Notes under the pieces: model-generated | Databases searched by the model: none | Seen by the model: the letters and a program-made list of their open reading frames with translations, nothing else | Told to the model about the DNA's origin: nothing | Program-made: the position numbers and the translations under genes | Part shown: positions 17,870 to 26,980 of the stretch, piece after piece | How positions within the stretch are numbered: position 1 is the stretch's first letter | Layout of the letters: the number at the start of each line of letters is the position of its first letter | Source of the DNA: Polaribacter sp. Hel_I_88 | Lineage (GTDB): Bacteria; Bacteroidota; Bacteroidia; Flavobacteriales; Flavobacteriaceae | Reading direction: 5' to 3' | NCBI RefSeq assembly: GCF_000687935.1 | Contig: NZ_JHZZ01000001.1 | Location: forward strand, 3,668,001 to 3,732,000 | DNA length: 64,000 bases

Positions 17870-18005
17870 TTCGCTCCTATGGAGCTTTATAACATTTTTG
17901 TGTTTTTTTATTAATATTACGCTCTTACAGAGCTAAAATTCCAGAGGGATGAAATATTAATAGAAAATTATTTCAAAATTTTGTTAAGCCCTAGAAGGGC
18001 GACAT
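17870..18005. repeat. Cluster of short REP-like palindromes
   Basis: Three short palindromes occur within 130 bases: GCTCCTATGGAGC (about 17871-17883), GCTCTTACAGAGC (about 17921-17933) and GCCCTAGAAGGGC (about 17988-18000), plus CCAGAGGGATGAAATATTAA. They share an adjacent TTTC/AATATTA context and resemble the interspersed repeats seen between Bacteroidota genes. No transposase is nearby. Confidence 0.6.
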
Positions 18006-18118
18006 ATTAAATATTTGGCTATTTAGTAAGCGTTTTGAAAGTTTATAAAGTTTTTTATCGGGCAACAATAATTCTAAATATTAAAACGATATTTTATTCG
18101 ATAAAATAAATACGAAAT

Positions 18119-18967
18119 ATGTTAGATTATTTATGGAAATTAGTGCCTTTAAATATGCACCAAAAAACAAAAGATATTCAAAAAAGATATAATGGTTTTT
18201 TACAAACGAATTGTTTGTGGAAAAACGATGCTGTTTTTGATTTACATCAATTTGAAATTGCGCAGAAATCATCAAAAATAAATATTGATATTGATGAAAA
18301 GTTAAGACTAGGAAAATATATTGAACGTTTTGTTTCTTATCAATTAAAGGAAGAAAATGATACTGCTATTGTATGTGAAAATGTTCAAATTCAACAAGAA
18401 AAAATTACTTTGGGTGAGTTGGATTGCATTATTCTAAAAGATAAAAAACCAATTCATTTAGAAATCATTTATAAGTTTTATCTCTATGATGCATACATAG
18501 GTAATAATGAGATCGAACATTTTATTGGGCCTAATAGAAAGGATTCTTTACTTGAAAAACTCACAAAACTTAAAGAAAAACAGTTACCTCTTCTCTACAC
18601 TAGTGAATGTAAAACTTATTTAAAAACCATCAATTTAGATATTAACAACATTGAGCAACAAGTATATTTTAAAGCACAATTATTTGTTCCATTTTCTAAT
18701 TTAAGTATTGAATTATTAACTTTAAATCAAGATTGTATTGTTGGCTTTTTCATCAACAAAAAAGAATTAGAAAATTTAAGCAATTGTAAATTTTTTATTC
18801 CAATTAAGAAAGATTGGCTTATAATTCCGCATCAAAATGTAGATTGGTTGAATTATGTTGAATTTAAACAAAAATCTAACGAATCTTTAACCAGACAATT
18901 TTCTCCTCTTTGCTGGCTAAAAAAACCAAATGGACAAATTGAAAAGTTCTTTTTGGTTTGGTGGTAG
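18119..18967 (+). CDS. DUF1853 family protein, nuclease-fold candidate
   Basis: The 282-residue protein matches DUF1853: LRLGKYIERFVSYQL (residues about 62-76), TLGELDCIILKDKKPIHLEIIYKFYLYD (97-124) and FIGPNRKDSLLEKLTKLKEKQLPLL. Acidic residues Glu70, Glu100, Asp102 and Glu115 with Lys119 are placed much as in PD-(D/E)XK nucleases, but activity is inference. The start could also be the Met at residue 13. The gene lies beyond about 1 kb of repeat DNA and converges with the efflux operon. Confidence 0.75.
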   Translation: MLDYLWKLVPLNMHQKTKDIQKRYNGFLQTNCLWKNDAVFDLHQFEIAQKSSKINIDIDEKLRLGKYIERFVSYQLKEENDTAIVCENVQIQQEKITLGELDCIILKDKKPIHLEIIYKFYLYDAYIGNNEIEHFIGPNRKDSLLEKLTKLKEKQLPLLYTSECKTYLKTINLDINNIEQQVYFKAQLFVPFSNLSIELLTLNQDCIVGFFINKKELENLSNCKFFIPIKKDWLIIPHQNVDWLNYVEFKQKSNESLTRQFSPLCWLKKPNGQIEKFFLVWW

Positions 18968-19097
18968 AAAGTTCTAGGTTTGAGATTTAAAATTTTACTT
19001 TCTGTCCTTTTACCAACATTCTATTCAATTTGTAATTCTGGGTAAATCTTTTTTGGTTTGAATGGATCACAAGCTTTAAAATATTTATGTAAAATAA

Positions 19098-19137
19098 AAA
19101 AAAAGGAACTCAAAATTAATTGAATTCCCTTTCTTTT
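19098..19137. terminator. Probable bidirectional terminator
   Basis: AAAAGGAACTCAA pairs with TTGAATTCCCTTT with two imperfect positions, flanked by A-run and T-rich sequence, between DUF1853 (+) and the efflux adaptor (-). Confidence 0.5.
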
Positions 19138-19186
19138 CTATAAAAACTACAAAATTTTTATTATTTTGTAAGATAATGCTTATGGA

Positions 19187-20296
19187 TTATTCCACTTTAA
19201 CATCTGTTTTTGATGCCTTATTCCAAATTTTAATTTGATCATCTTTTGTAATTCCTTCTAAAACTTCAACATTTACGCCATCTGAAGTTCCTAATTTTAG
19301 AGTTTTCTTTTCGAAAGTTCCATCTGCTTGTTTTACTTCTACATAAGGCTCTTCTGTATCTTTATCGAATCTTAAAACAGCTTCTTTTACAGATAATACA
19401 CTATCTCTTTTTTCTAAAACGATATCTGCATTTGCACTATAACCAGCTCTAATAAAAAACTTATCATCTAAAGAAACATCTGCTTTTATTTTGAATTGTA
19501 CTGCTCCTCCTTCTTCTGTTCCTTTTGGTGCAATAAAATTCAATTTTGCAGGAAATTTAACACCTTCAATAGCTCCAATTGAAACCTCGATATCTGAACC
19601 ATTTACTAATCTACCAACTTCAGATTCATCTACTTTTCCTTCAAAAATCATTTTGCTCATATCTGCAATAGATGCAATTGTGGTTCCTGCATTAAAATTA
19701 TTAGCCTGTATAACTTGATCTCCTTCTTTTACAGGAATCTCTAAAATAGTTCCAGACATTTGAGCCATAATATTGGTGTTGGCAGCACCTCCAGATGCAG
19801 CAGAACCTCTTTTAATAATTACGTAATCGTTTTGAGCGTTTTTTAAATCTTGCAAAGCAGAATTATATGTTAATTCAAAACGTTCAAATTCTTGTCTAGA
19901 TATTACACCTTTATCAAGTAAGTTTTTATTTCTTTTGTAAGCAATTTCTGCGTTGTCTACATTCAATCTAATATTATCAACTCTACCTTTTGCGCTGATT
20001 AAAGATTGTTCATTTGGCACAACTCTTACCATTGCAATTAAATCTCCTTTGGTAACTTTAGCACCTTCAGTTAATAAAATTTTATCAATTATACCTGTTA
20101 TTTGCGGCTTAATTTCAATTTCTTCTAAAGGTGTTACTTTACCAGTTGCCACTGTTTTTTTAACAATTGTGGTTTTAAAAGGTGTTTCAGTTTCGTATTC
20201 TACAATACTTTTTTTGTTCTTTTTTCCGAACCAAATTAATGCAACAAAAAATAATATTGCAATTATAATTAAAATAATTTTTGATCTTTTACTCAT
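19187..20296 (-). CDS. MacA-like periplasmic adaptor (RND/ABC efflux)
   Basis: The 369-residue protein has one N-terminal transmembrane segment (IILIIIAILFFVALIWF), a lipoyl-like half (GIIDKILLTEGAKVTKGDLIAMV), a short coiled-coil hairpin (about 85-150), the second lipoyl half (MSGTILEIPVKEGDQVI), and beta-barrel and membrane-proximal domains. It is the adaptor of a MacAB-like exporter and the last gene of a four-gene operon (ATPase, permease, permease, adaptor). No TolC gene is adjacent, so an outer membrane partner must come from elsewhere. Confidence 0.88.
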   Translation of the reverse strand: MSKRSKIILIIIAILFFVALIWFGKKNKKSIVEYETETPFKTTIVKKTVATGKVTPLEEIEIKPQITGIIDKILLTEGAKVTKGDLIAMVRVVPNEQSLISAKGRVDNIRLNVDNAEIAYKRNKNLLDKGVISRQEFERFELTYNSALQDLKNAQNDYVIIKRGSAASGGAANTNIMAQMSGTILEIPVKEGDQVIQANNFNAGTTIASIADMSKMIFEGKVDESEVGRLVNGSDIEVSIGAIEGVKFPAKLNFIAPKGTEEGGAVQFKIKADVSLDDKFFIRAGYSANADIVLEKRDSVLSVKEAVLRFDKDTEEPYVEVKQADGTFEKKTLKLGTSDGVNVEVLEGITKDDQIKIWNKASKTDVKVE

Positions 20297-20319
20297 GATT
20301 TAGTTAATTGTGATTGATT

Positions 20320-21564
20320 TTATTCTTCTCTTAATGCTTCTATTGGTCTTACTACTGTTGCCATATGTGCAGGAATTAGTCCTATTAATGTTCCTAACAC
20401 AATTAAAGTGGCAAATGCTATTATTATAATGGGTATATCTACAGTTGGGTTTATTAAAACTGCATCTTCACCAGAACCTAAAAAGGAATCAATTAACGCT
20501 AAAATAGAAGCCCCAAAGATAATTCCGATCATACCTGCTATGGTTGTTAAAAAAACAGATTCTAATATAATTTGTTGACGTACACTTTTTGGAGTTGCTC
20601 CTAAAGCTCTTCTTATTCCTATTTCTTGTGTTCTTTCTTTTACTGTAATTAATAAGATATTACCTATTGCAAAAACTCCTGCAATTAATGTTGCAATACC
20701 TACAAACCAAGTTAAAAATTGCATTCCTGTTAAAAATCCTGTAACCTTCCCTATTTCTTTTCCTAAATTAACGCTTCCAAAAGCTCTTTCATCATCTGGG
20801 TGAACTTTATGCAAACCTTTTAACGTTTGCAATACATCTGCTTCCATCTGCTCAATATCAGTACCTTCGTTTGCAGTTATCATCATCCAATCTACATTAT
20901 TGGCTGTATTGTATACTTTTTTAAAAGTTGTAAAAGGTATGTATGCACAATCGCCATCAAAATCTATGGTGTTAGAGGGTTTATAAACACCAATTACCTG
21001 ATAACCAATACTATTTATTTTAATATATTGCCCAATTGGCATTTCATCAATTTCAAATAATTGCTTGTACATATCTTCTGATATTACTGCAACTTTTGCT
21101 GTATTCATAATGTCATTTTCATTTAAAAAACGACCATATAATAATTGTTTTTTCTGAATTTGATCTAGTACAGGATAATCGCCACTAACTTGAAAGTTAC
21201 CAGATTTAAAATCTTTTACAATTAAATTATTTGTTTGGTTTCTTGGTGCTAATAATTTAATTTCTTTCGTGTATTCTGATTTTAAAACCTCAATATCATT
21301 CATGTTTAAACGAAAACGTCTTCCTTCTTGAAAACCTTTAAAAGGTGTATCTGTAGATTGTGTCCAAACAAAAACACTATTTGTTGCAAAGTTTCCAAAT
21401 AACTTATTAAAACTATTCTCTAAACCTCTTGCTGAGCCTAATAAAACGACCAACAAGAAAATTCCCCAAAGAACACCAATAATGGTAATTGCTGTTCTTA
21501 CTTTATTTTTACGAATGCTTCCGTAAATTTCTTGCCAAGTATCTGAATCGAATAAAAACTTCAT
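20320..21564 (-). CDS. MacB-like ABC transporter permease, second copy
   Basis: The 414-residue permease has one N-terminal helix (TAITIIGVLWGIFLLVVLLG), a large MacB periplasmic core domain (about 45-270) and three C-terminal FtsX-type helices with the conserved ITVKERTQEIGIRRALGATPKSVRQQIILESV cytoplasmic motif. It is homologous to the permease encoded just upstream; the two probably form a heterodimer. The genes are separated by two bases. Confidence 0.9.
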   Translation of the reverse strand: MKFLFDSDTWQEIYGSIRKNKVRTAITIIGVLWGIFLLVVLLGSARGLENSFNKLFGNFATNSVFVWTQSTDTPFKGFQEGRRFRLNMNDIEVLKSEYTKEIKLLAPRNQTNNLIVKDFKSGNFQVSGDYPVLDQIQKKQLLYGRFLNENDIMNTAKVAVISEDMYKQLFEIDEMPIGQYIKINSIGYQVIGVYKPSNTIDFDGDCAYIPFTTFKKVYNTANNVDWMMITANEGTDIEQMEADVLQTLKGLHKVHPDDERAFGSVNLGKEIGKVTGFLTGMQFLTWFVGIATLIAGVFAIGNILLITVKERTQEIGIRRALGATPKSVRQQIILESVFLTTIAGMIGIIFGASILALIDSFLGSGEDAVLINPTVDIPIIIIAFATLIVLGTLIGLIPAHMATVVRPIEALREE

Positions 21565-21566
21565 AA

Positions 21567-22802
21567 TTAATCTGCTCTTAAGGCTTCTATAGGTTTAATG
21601 TTTGCTGCTCTTTTTGCGGGTAAATACCCTGCAATTAATCCAGACACAATTAAAACAATAGTTGCTCCAATTACTAGCCCAGAACTTACGCTTGGATCTT
21701 TAATAAAATAGTCTTCTAACAGTTCTCTCAACCATTCAATCTTTAAAATAAAAGTTCCTAAAGTTAAACCTGCATAGCCTGCAATTGTGGTTATTAAAAC
21801 TGATTCTTGCACAACCATACTAACTATTGATGACGGTTTTGCTCCCAATGCTTTTCTAATTCCAAACTCTTTAGTTCTTTCTTTTATTACAAAAATCATA
21901 ATATTAGAAATACCTATAATACCCGCTATTAAAGTTCCAGAACCAATAAAAACAATAATAAAAAATAATGCTAAAGATACTGTGCTTACAAATTTATTAG
22001 CTTCTGCCATGTTTCTTACAGAAAGTGCACTTTGGTCATCTGGATGTATATTTAATTTATTACGTAAATCACGTTCCAATTTATTTCCAAAAGCAATAGC
22101 TTCATCCGTATTTAAATTTGGATTATAACCTAAAGCTATTTGACTTATATAATCATTATTGCCATACATTGTTTGTGCTGTGCTTAATGGCATAAATGCT
22201 TTTCTTTCTTCATTATCTCCTCCATCATCAGAAAAAATTCCTATAATTAAAAAAGAACTTCCATTTAAAGTAACTCTTTTATTTAGCGCAGGTTTTTCTC
22301 CAAATAAATCTTTTTTTATAAGCCTACCAATAACAATTACTTTCGATTTTTCACGAATATCTCTTTCATTTAAATATCTACCTTCATCAATTATGGTTTT
22401 TTCTAAAAATTGATGATCTGGGTTTACAGCCATTACACTATACGAACTGGCTTCATTTTTATGTTTAATTATAAAATTCTTGTAGATTCTTGCAGATCGA
22501 TATTCAATTTTATTTTCATATTCATCTGATACATAGTTATAATCTTCATTTTTTAGCTGAACATTTCTACCAGATTGTAAACCTTTATAAGGTATTGTAG
22601 TTCTCCATACCCTAACAAACATAGAGTTTTGAGCATCATCTGCAAAAGCGGTTTTAAAAAAGTTACCAAGTCCGTTAGAAATTCCAAACAATAAAGTGAA
22701 AAGTAAAATAGCAAAAGCCACAGTAAAACCAGACATTACAGAACGTAACCTGTTTTTATTAATACTTTGAAAAATTTCTCGCCAACGATCTATATCAAAC
22801 AT
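21567..22802 (-). CDS. MacB-like ABC transporter permease, first copy
   Basis: A 411-residue protein with the same architecture as its neighbour: N-terminal helix (VAFAILLFTLLFGI), MacB-PCD periplasmic domain and FtsX domain with VIKERTKEFGIRKALGAKPSSIVSMVVQESV. MacB proteins move substrates mechanically from the periplasm, powered by a cytoplasmic ATPase. It begins three bases after the ATPase stop codon and ends two bases before the second permease. Confidence 0.9.
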   Translation of the reverse strand: MFDIDRWREIFQSINKNRLRSVMSGFTVAFAILLFTLLFGISNGLGNFFKTAFADDAQNSMFVRVWRTTIPYKGLQSGRNVQLKNEDYNYVSDEYENKIEYRSARIYKNFIIKHKNEASSYSVMAVNPDHQFLEKTIIDEGRYLNERDIREKSKVIVIGRLIKKDLFGEKPALNKRVTLNGSSFLIIGIFSDDGGDNEERKAFMPLSTAQTMYGNNDYISQIALGYNPNLNTDEAIAFGNKLERDLRNKLNIHPDDQSALSVRNMAEANKFVSTVSLALFFIIVFIGSGTLIAGIIGISNIMIFVIKERTKEFGIRKALGAKPSSIVSMVVQESVLITTIAGYAGLTLGTFILKIEWLRELLEDYFIKDPSVSSGLVIGATIVLIVSGLIAGYLPAKRAANIKPIEALRAD

Positions 22803-22805
22803 AAT

Positions 22806-23498
22806 TTATACTGCTTTAGATGCTTTTGTGAATTCATCACTTATAATAACACCATCTTTTAAGCGCACAATTCGTTTGGTTTGTTCTGCTACTTCTTCTT
22901 CGTGTGTAATTACAAAAACAGTCATCCCTTCATCATTAATGTCTTTTAATAAATCCATTACATTATCTGTTGTTGTTGAATCTAAAGCCCCAGTTGGTTC
23001 ATCTGCTAATACTACTTTTGGGTTGGTAACTAATGCTCTTGCAATTGCAACACGTTGTTTTTGTCCTCCAGAAAGTTCGTTTGGTAAATGGTGTGCCCAT
23101 TCCTTTAAACCAACTTTTTCTAAGTAATCTAAAGCAACTTCCAAACGCTCTTTTCTAGCCATTCCTTTATAATACAAAGGAAGTGCAACATTTTCTACAG
23201 CTGTTTTGTAAGATATTAAATTAAAAGATTGAAAAATAAAGCCTAAAAATTTGTTTCTCAACAAAGCAGCTTTCTTCTCATTCATGTCTTTTATAAGTTG
23301 CCCATCTAAGAAATAATCACCTTCATCATGAATATCTAACAAGCCAACAATGTTTAATAAAGTAGATTTTCCTGATCCAGAAGAACCCATAATAGAAACA
23401 AATTCGCCTTCTTTTATGTGTAAATCAATTCCTTTTAATACGTGCAAAGAATCTTTCCCTATAGGATAAGATTTGTGAAGTTTTTCTATTCTAATCAT
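22806..23498 (-). CDS. MacB/LolD-type ABC transporter ATP-binding protein
   Basis: The 230-residue ATPase has intact motifs: Walker A GSSGSGKST, Q-loop FIFQSFNL, signature LSGGQKQRVAIARAL, Walker B VVLADEPTGALD and H-loop VITHE. It is the energy source for the two permeases downstream and the first gene of the operon. The split of ATPase and permease into separate genes differs from E. coli MacB, in which they are fused, but is normal in Bacteroidota. The intact motifs contrast with the degenerate ATPase at 2824. Confidence 0.93.
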   Translation of the reverse strand: MIRIEKLHKSYPIGKDSLHVLKGIDLHIKEGEFVSIMGSSGSGKSTLLNIVGLLDIHDEGDYFLDGQLIKDMNEKKAALLRNKFLGFIFQSFNLISYKTAVENVALPLYYKGMARKERLEVALDYLEKVGLKEWAHHLPNELSGGQKQRVAIARALVTNPKVVLADEPTGALDSTTTDNVMDLLKDINDEGMTVFVITHEEEVAEQTKRIVRLKDGVIISDEFTKASKAV

Positions 23499-23674
23499 TC
23501 GTTTGGTTAATTTTACTATAAAAGTATTGAATGCTACTGATAGCGATTATTAATTTTTTGTTAAAAGGAATTAATAAACCCAATTACAAACATAAGACGA
23601 CCAAAAATTATATTTGTTACATCAATTTTAAAAAAAGATACATTAATTTTGTTTTTTATTGTTTAAGCCATAAT

Positions 23675-24091
23675 ATGATTGAGATTCCTGAAAATAAAAA
23701 ATTAATTCTTTTTGATGGTGTTTGTAATTTATGCAATAATGCTGTTTTAAAAGTGATAAAATACGATCGAAAAAACACCTTTGTTTTTGCAGCATTACAA
23801 TCTGAATCTGGTAAAAAAATTACAGACTATTTGCATATAAATACTGCTAAAGTAGACTCTATAATTTTGTACGAACCTGGAGTTGCGTACGATCTTAAAT
23901 CAACTGCTGCTTTAAAAGTGATGAAAGATTTTGGTGGATTTTGGAATATTACTCAAATTGGCTTCTTGTTTCCAGAAAGTTTTAGAGATTTTGTCTACGA
24001 TTTTATTGCAAAAAACAGGTATACATGGTTTGGTAAAAAAGAAAATTGTGTAATCCCTACTCCAGAATTAAAAGCTAAATTTTTAGATTGA
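23675..24091 (+). CDS. DCC family thiol-disulfide oxidoreductase-like protein (DUF393)
   Basis: About 138 residues. The family-defining FDGVCNLCN (D-x-x-C-x-x-C) lies near the N-terminus, followed by thioredoxin-like strands and VCNLCNNAVLKVIKYDRKNTFVFAALQSE. I start at ATG 23675, since the open frame upstream to 23531 has no coding character. DCC proteins are presumed redox proteins; the substrate is unknown. Four bases of spacing to the start motif of the next gene suggest co-transcription. Confidence 0.85.
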   Translation: MIEIPENKKLILFDGVCNLCNNAVLKVIKYDRKNTFVFAALQSESGKKITDYLHINTAKVDSIILYEPGVAYDLKSTAALKVMKDFGGFWNITQIGFLFPESFRDFVYDFIAKNRYTWFGKKENCVIPTPELKAKFLD

Positions 24092-24097
24092 TATTTT

Positions 24098-24379
24098 ATG
24101 AATAATTTTTCTTTTACACCTCTAAAACTTGCCTTTATTTCTTTTATTTTAACGATAATAATAGCTGTATTATCATTTAAAGTTGATGATGAAAATTCTT
24201 ATCTATTACATACTTTAATTGGTATGATTCCTTTAATAATTATTATTTTATCAATTATGGGTATAATTAAATCTGCAAAAAAAATAAATAATATTAAAAA
24301 GATTAAAACAGTTGTTGAAATCACTACAAACATCTTATTTTTAAAACTTTATACTTATTTAATTATAATCAATATTTAA
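24098..24379 (+). CDS. Small membrane protein, unknown function
   Basis: A 93-residue protein with two clear hydrophobic helices (residues about 10-27 and 40-58) and a hydrophobic C-terminal stretch, separated by a Lys/Ile-rich segment (KSAKKINNIKKIKT). No family is recognised. Its position, 6 bases after the DCC gene and 3 before the HAD gene, supports it being real and part of the same operon. Confidence 0.55.
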   Translation: MNNFSFTPLKLAFISFILTIIIAVLSFKVDDENSYLLHTLIGMIPLIIIILSIMGIIKSAKKINNIKKIKTVVEITTNILFLKLYTYLIIINI

Positions 24380-24382
24380 AAC

Positions 24383-25039
24383 ATGAAAATACCAAAAAAT
24401 ATAAAATGCGTAATTTTTGATATGGATGGTGTTATTATAGACTCTGAAGAAATCCATAAAAAAGCATATTACGAAACTTTTATTTCCATTGGTGTAGATG
24501 TTTCTGATGAACTCTACAAATCACTCACAGGTTCATCAACAATTAATGCTTTTCAGAAGTTAGTTTCACATTTTAGGTTGAATTTAGATCCTGAAGAACT
24601 TGTTTTAAATAAAAGAAAACGATACGTAAATTTCTTTGAAAACGACCCAACTTTACATTTGGTAGAAGGTGTTGAAGATTTGATAAAACATTGCTATCAT
24701 AAAGGATTCACCTTAGTATTAGCTTCTTCTTCAGCGATGGTAAATATCAATAGAGTTTTTAATCGCTTTGATTTAAATCAATATTTTACAGCTAAAATTT
24801 CTGGCGCAGATTTAAAAGCTTCAAAACCACATCCTGAAATTTTTGAAAAAGCAGCATTGTTAGGAAAAACACCCAAAGAAAATTGTATCGTTATTGAAGA
24901 TTCAGACAATGGAATTAAAGCTGCAAACGATGCTGGAATTTTTGTTTTCGGTTATAAAAACCCGATGGCTGCAGATCAAACTTTAGAAAATGCCAACCTT
25001 ATTATTTATAATTTTAGTGAATTACAAAAAATAATATAA
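24383..25039 (+). CDS. HAD superfamily phosphatase/phosphoglucomutase-like hydrolase
   Basis: A 218-residue protein with the HAD motifs in order: motif I FDMDGVIIDSE (nucleophile Asp and general-acid Asp), motif II Ser in VLASSSA, motif III Lys in ASKPHPEIF, and motif IV VIEDSDNGIKAA. The alpha-helical cap follows motif I, as in the beta-phosphoglucomutase/GPH subgroup. It would dephosphorylate a small sugar phosphate or isomerise a hexose phosphate; the choice cannot be made from sequence alone. It ends at a strong terminator. Confidence 0.88.
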   Translation: MKIPKNIKCVIFDMDGVIIDSEEIHKKAYYETFISIGVDVSDELYKSLTGSSTINAFQKLVSHFRLNLDPEELVLNKRKRYVNFFENDPTLHLVEGVEDLIKHCYHKGFTLVLASSSAMVNINRVFNRFDLNQYFTAKISGADLKASKPHPEIFEKAALLGKTPKENCIVIEDSDNGIKAANDAGIFVFGYKNPMAADQTLENANLIIYNFSELQKII

Positions 25040-25063
25040 CGCTTTTAATTTTGGTATTTTACA

Positions 25064-25096
25064 TAAAAAAACATCCAAATTTGGATGTTTTTTTTG
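25064..25096. terminator. Bidirectional intrinsic terminator
   Basis: AAAAAAACATCCAAATTTGG then ATGTTTTTTTT is a fully symmetric hairpin between the convergent HAD and acyltransferase genes. Confidence 0.88.
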
Positions 25097-25113
25097 TTAT
25101 TTATAAAGAGTAT

Positions 25114-25932
25114 TTAAGAACTCCAAAACTCTCTTTTTTTGTTTAGTTCTTCTTCTTCTTTCAGATATTCTTCTGCTTCTTTTGGAGAAAGTACCTTTAA
25201 AAAAGATGGATGTTGTTCAATTGCATATTCTATTTTCGTTACAATATCTGCAATTTCTTCATTTTCATAATCAATTTCTAAGGGTTCTTTTATTACCATA
25301 GATTGCAAAACATTTTTTCTTTTTATACTTAACCCTTTTTTATCAAAAGAACGTCTAAAACCATCAATAACAATGGGTACAACAATTGGTTTATAGGTTT
25401 TAATAATATGCGCAGTTCCTCTTCTAATTGGTTTAAAAGGTGTTGTTGTTCCTTGAGGAAATGTTATAACCCAACCATCATTTATGGCTTTACCAATGTT
25501 AGATATATCAGAATTTTTAACCTGCCTTTTTACATCTTGACCAGCACTTCTCCAAGTTCTATCAATAGAAACAGCACCTGCATAAGCGAATATTTTTGGC
25601 AAAAGTCCAGAACGCATAGTTTCTCCTGCAGCAACAAAATAAAAATTTAATTTTGGTTGCCAGATATACCCTATATTTTTAATACTATCATCCCTGCCTT
25701 TTAAAGCTGCGTTAAATACGTGAAACATGGCTGCTACATCTGCAAAATACGTTTGGTGATTAGATATAAAAAGTACATTTCTTTCGGGTAAATTTCTTAA
25801 TATTTGAGAACCTTCAATTTTAAGATTATTAAAATTCTGGTATCTACCATGAGAAACTACACCAAAAAAACGAATAATCCATTTTTTTAAAAATAAGTAA
25901 TGGCCAAAAGGATTTTTCTTAAATAAAGGCAT
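25114..25932 (-). CDS. 1-acyl-sn-glycerol-3-phosphate acyltransferase (PlsC-like)
   Basis: The 272-residue membrane-associated enzyme has the acyltransferase motif I NHQTYFAD (NHxxxxD), motif III-like FPQGTT and motif IV PIVVPIVIDGFRRSF. PlsC enzymes add the second acyl chain to lysophosphatidic acid in phospholipid synthesis. The extended C-terminus (residues about 215-272, rich in Glu and Lys) is somewhat longer than in E. coli PlsC, so a related lysophospholipid or ornithine-lipid acyltransferase is also possible. Confidence 0.82.
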   Translation of the reverse strand: MPLFKKNPFGHYLFLKKWIIRFFGVVSHGRYQNFNNLKIEGSQILRNLPERNVLFISNHQTYFADVAAMFHVFNAALKGRDDSIKNIGYIWQPKLNFYFVAAGETMRSGLLPKIFAYAGAVSIDRTWRSAGQDVKRQVKNSDISNIGKAINDGWVITFPQGTTTPFKPIRRGTAHIIKTYKPIVVPIVIDGFRRSFDKKGLSIKRKNVLQSMVIKEPLEIDYENEEIADIVTKIEYAIEQHPSFLKVLSPKEAEEYLKEEEELNKKREFWSS

Positions 25933-25988
25933 TAATAAATTATATTAATTAGTTGATTAACAAAATTACAAAACAATTTACGAACTTG

Positions 25989-26615
25989 CTATTTTAACAG
26001 TTCTTTAATTTCTGAAAGCATCATACCTGTTGCCCCCCAAATTATATGATCATCAATTTTAAAACAAGGTACATCTGCATTTTGCATGTATGAAGTTGTT
26101 AAATTGACTGTGGTCATATTATGTTCGTTTAATAAGTCGCTCACTAAAATTTCAATTGTATTTGCAACTTCATGATTTAAAATAAACGCTGGTTGTTTAT
26201 CAACAAAACCTAAAAAAGGAGTTGCTAAAAAATTACTTGGAGGAATGTAAACATCGGTTAATTCTCTTATTATTTTTATGGATGCTGTTTGTACACCAAC
26301 TTCTTCAAAAGTTTCTCTTAAAGCAGTTTCTTTTAAGTTTTTATCTGCTTTTTCTGCTTTACCTCCAGGAAAACTTATTTGAGCAGAGTGTGTGCCTTTA
26401 TAACTTGGTCTTTGCGTTAAAAGTAACGTAGTTTCATTTTTTTTATTCGGATAAAATAATGCTAAAACTGCTGCTTTTCTTGGGTTACTTGCTGCAATTT
26501 TATCTTTATTGTATTGAAGTCGCAGTTTTGGTGCCATTTTAAATTGAGCATCCAATCCTCCTAATTCAACATTTTTAAAATCTTCTATTTTATCAGTAAA
26601 ACTTTTAAAATTCAT
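25989..26615 (-). CDS. Nudix hydrolase, CoA pyrophosphatase-like
   Basis: The 208-residue protein has a full Nudix box at about residues 84-106: GGKAEKADKNLKETALRETF followed by EEVGV, with the metal-binding REx(2)EE glutamates. The preceding TLLLTQRPSYKGTHSAQISFPGG is the UPF0035-type signature that marks CoA pyrophosphatases (NudL and Pcd1-like), which cut CoA into 4-phosphopantetheine and 3',5'-ADP. The gene stands between the acyltransferase and a divergent membrane gene. Confidence 0.87.
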   Translation of the reverse strand: MNFKSFTDKIEDFKNVELGGLDAQFKMAPKLRLQYNKDKIAASNPRKAAVLALFYPNKKNETTLLLTQRPSYKGTHSAQISFPGGKAEKADKNLKETALRETFEEVGVQTASIKIIRELTDVYIPPSNFLATPFLGFVDKQPAFILNHEVANTIEILVSDLLNEHNMTTVNLTTSYMQNADVPCFKIDDHIIWGATGMMLSEIKELLK

Positions 26616-26698
26616 TTTTGATTTGTTACTTTTAACAAACTTACCATTTTCTGTGGTACAAAATTATTTTTTGGCAAGAATTTTGAACACCTAAAACC

Positions 26699-26980
26699 AT
26701 GAATAAAAAATATAAAAAATTAGCCTTCAGTGTTGTTTTAGATCTTATTGGCTTTTTTACGATGTTCCCAATAGATTTAGCTTGGGCTCCAATTTCTGGT
26801 TATTTAATGACAAGAATGTACAAAGGTAATTTAGGAAAAGCAGCTGGTATTGTAAGTTTTATAGAAGAAATTGTTCCTTTTTCTGATGTTATACCAACTT
26901 TTACAATTATGTGGTTTTACACTTACGTAATTAAAAAAGAGGAAAAAAAGGATAAAGAAATTACAATCATCGATATTTAG
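26699..26980 (+). CDS. Small conserved membrane protein
   Basis: A 93-residue protein with two hydrophobic stretches (about 9-35 and 60-78), amphipathic GYLMTRMYKGNLGKAAGIVSF between them and a charged KKEEKKDKE tail. It looks like an uncharacterised flavobacterial protein; no function is assigned. Its stop codon overlaps the stop of the convergent DUF6787 gene by four bases, leaving no room for a terminator. Confidence 0.65.
   Translation: MNKKYKKLAFSVVLDLIGFFTMFPIDLAWAPISGYLMTRMYKGNLGKAAGIVSFIEEIVPFSDVIPTFTIMWFYTYVIKKEEKKDKEITIIDI

Noticed and set aside
23531-23674. N-terminal extension of the DCC protein
   Set aside because: The region is Lys/Asn-rich with no conserved character, while the family begins shortly before FDGVCNLC.
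26222-26431. Plus-strand ORF opposite the Nudix gene
   Set aside because: It is a Leu-rich shadow of the antisense strand, with no start signal and full overlap of a clear gene.
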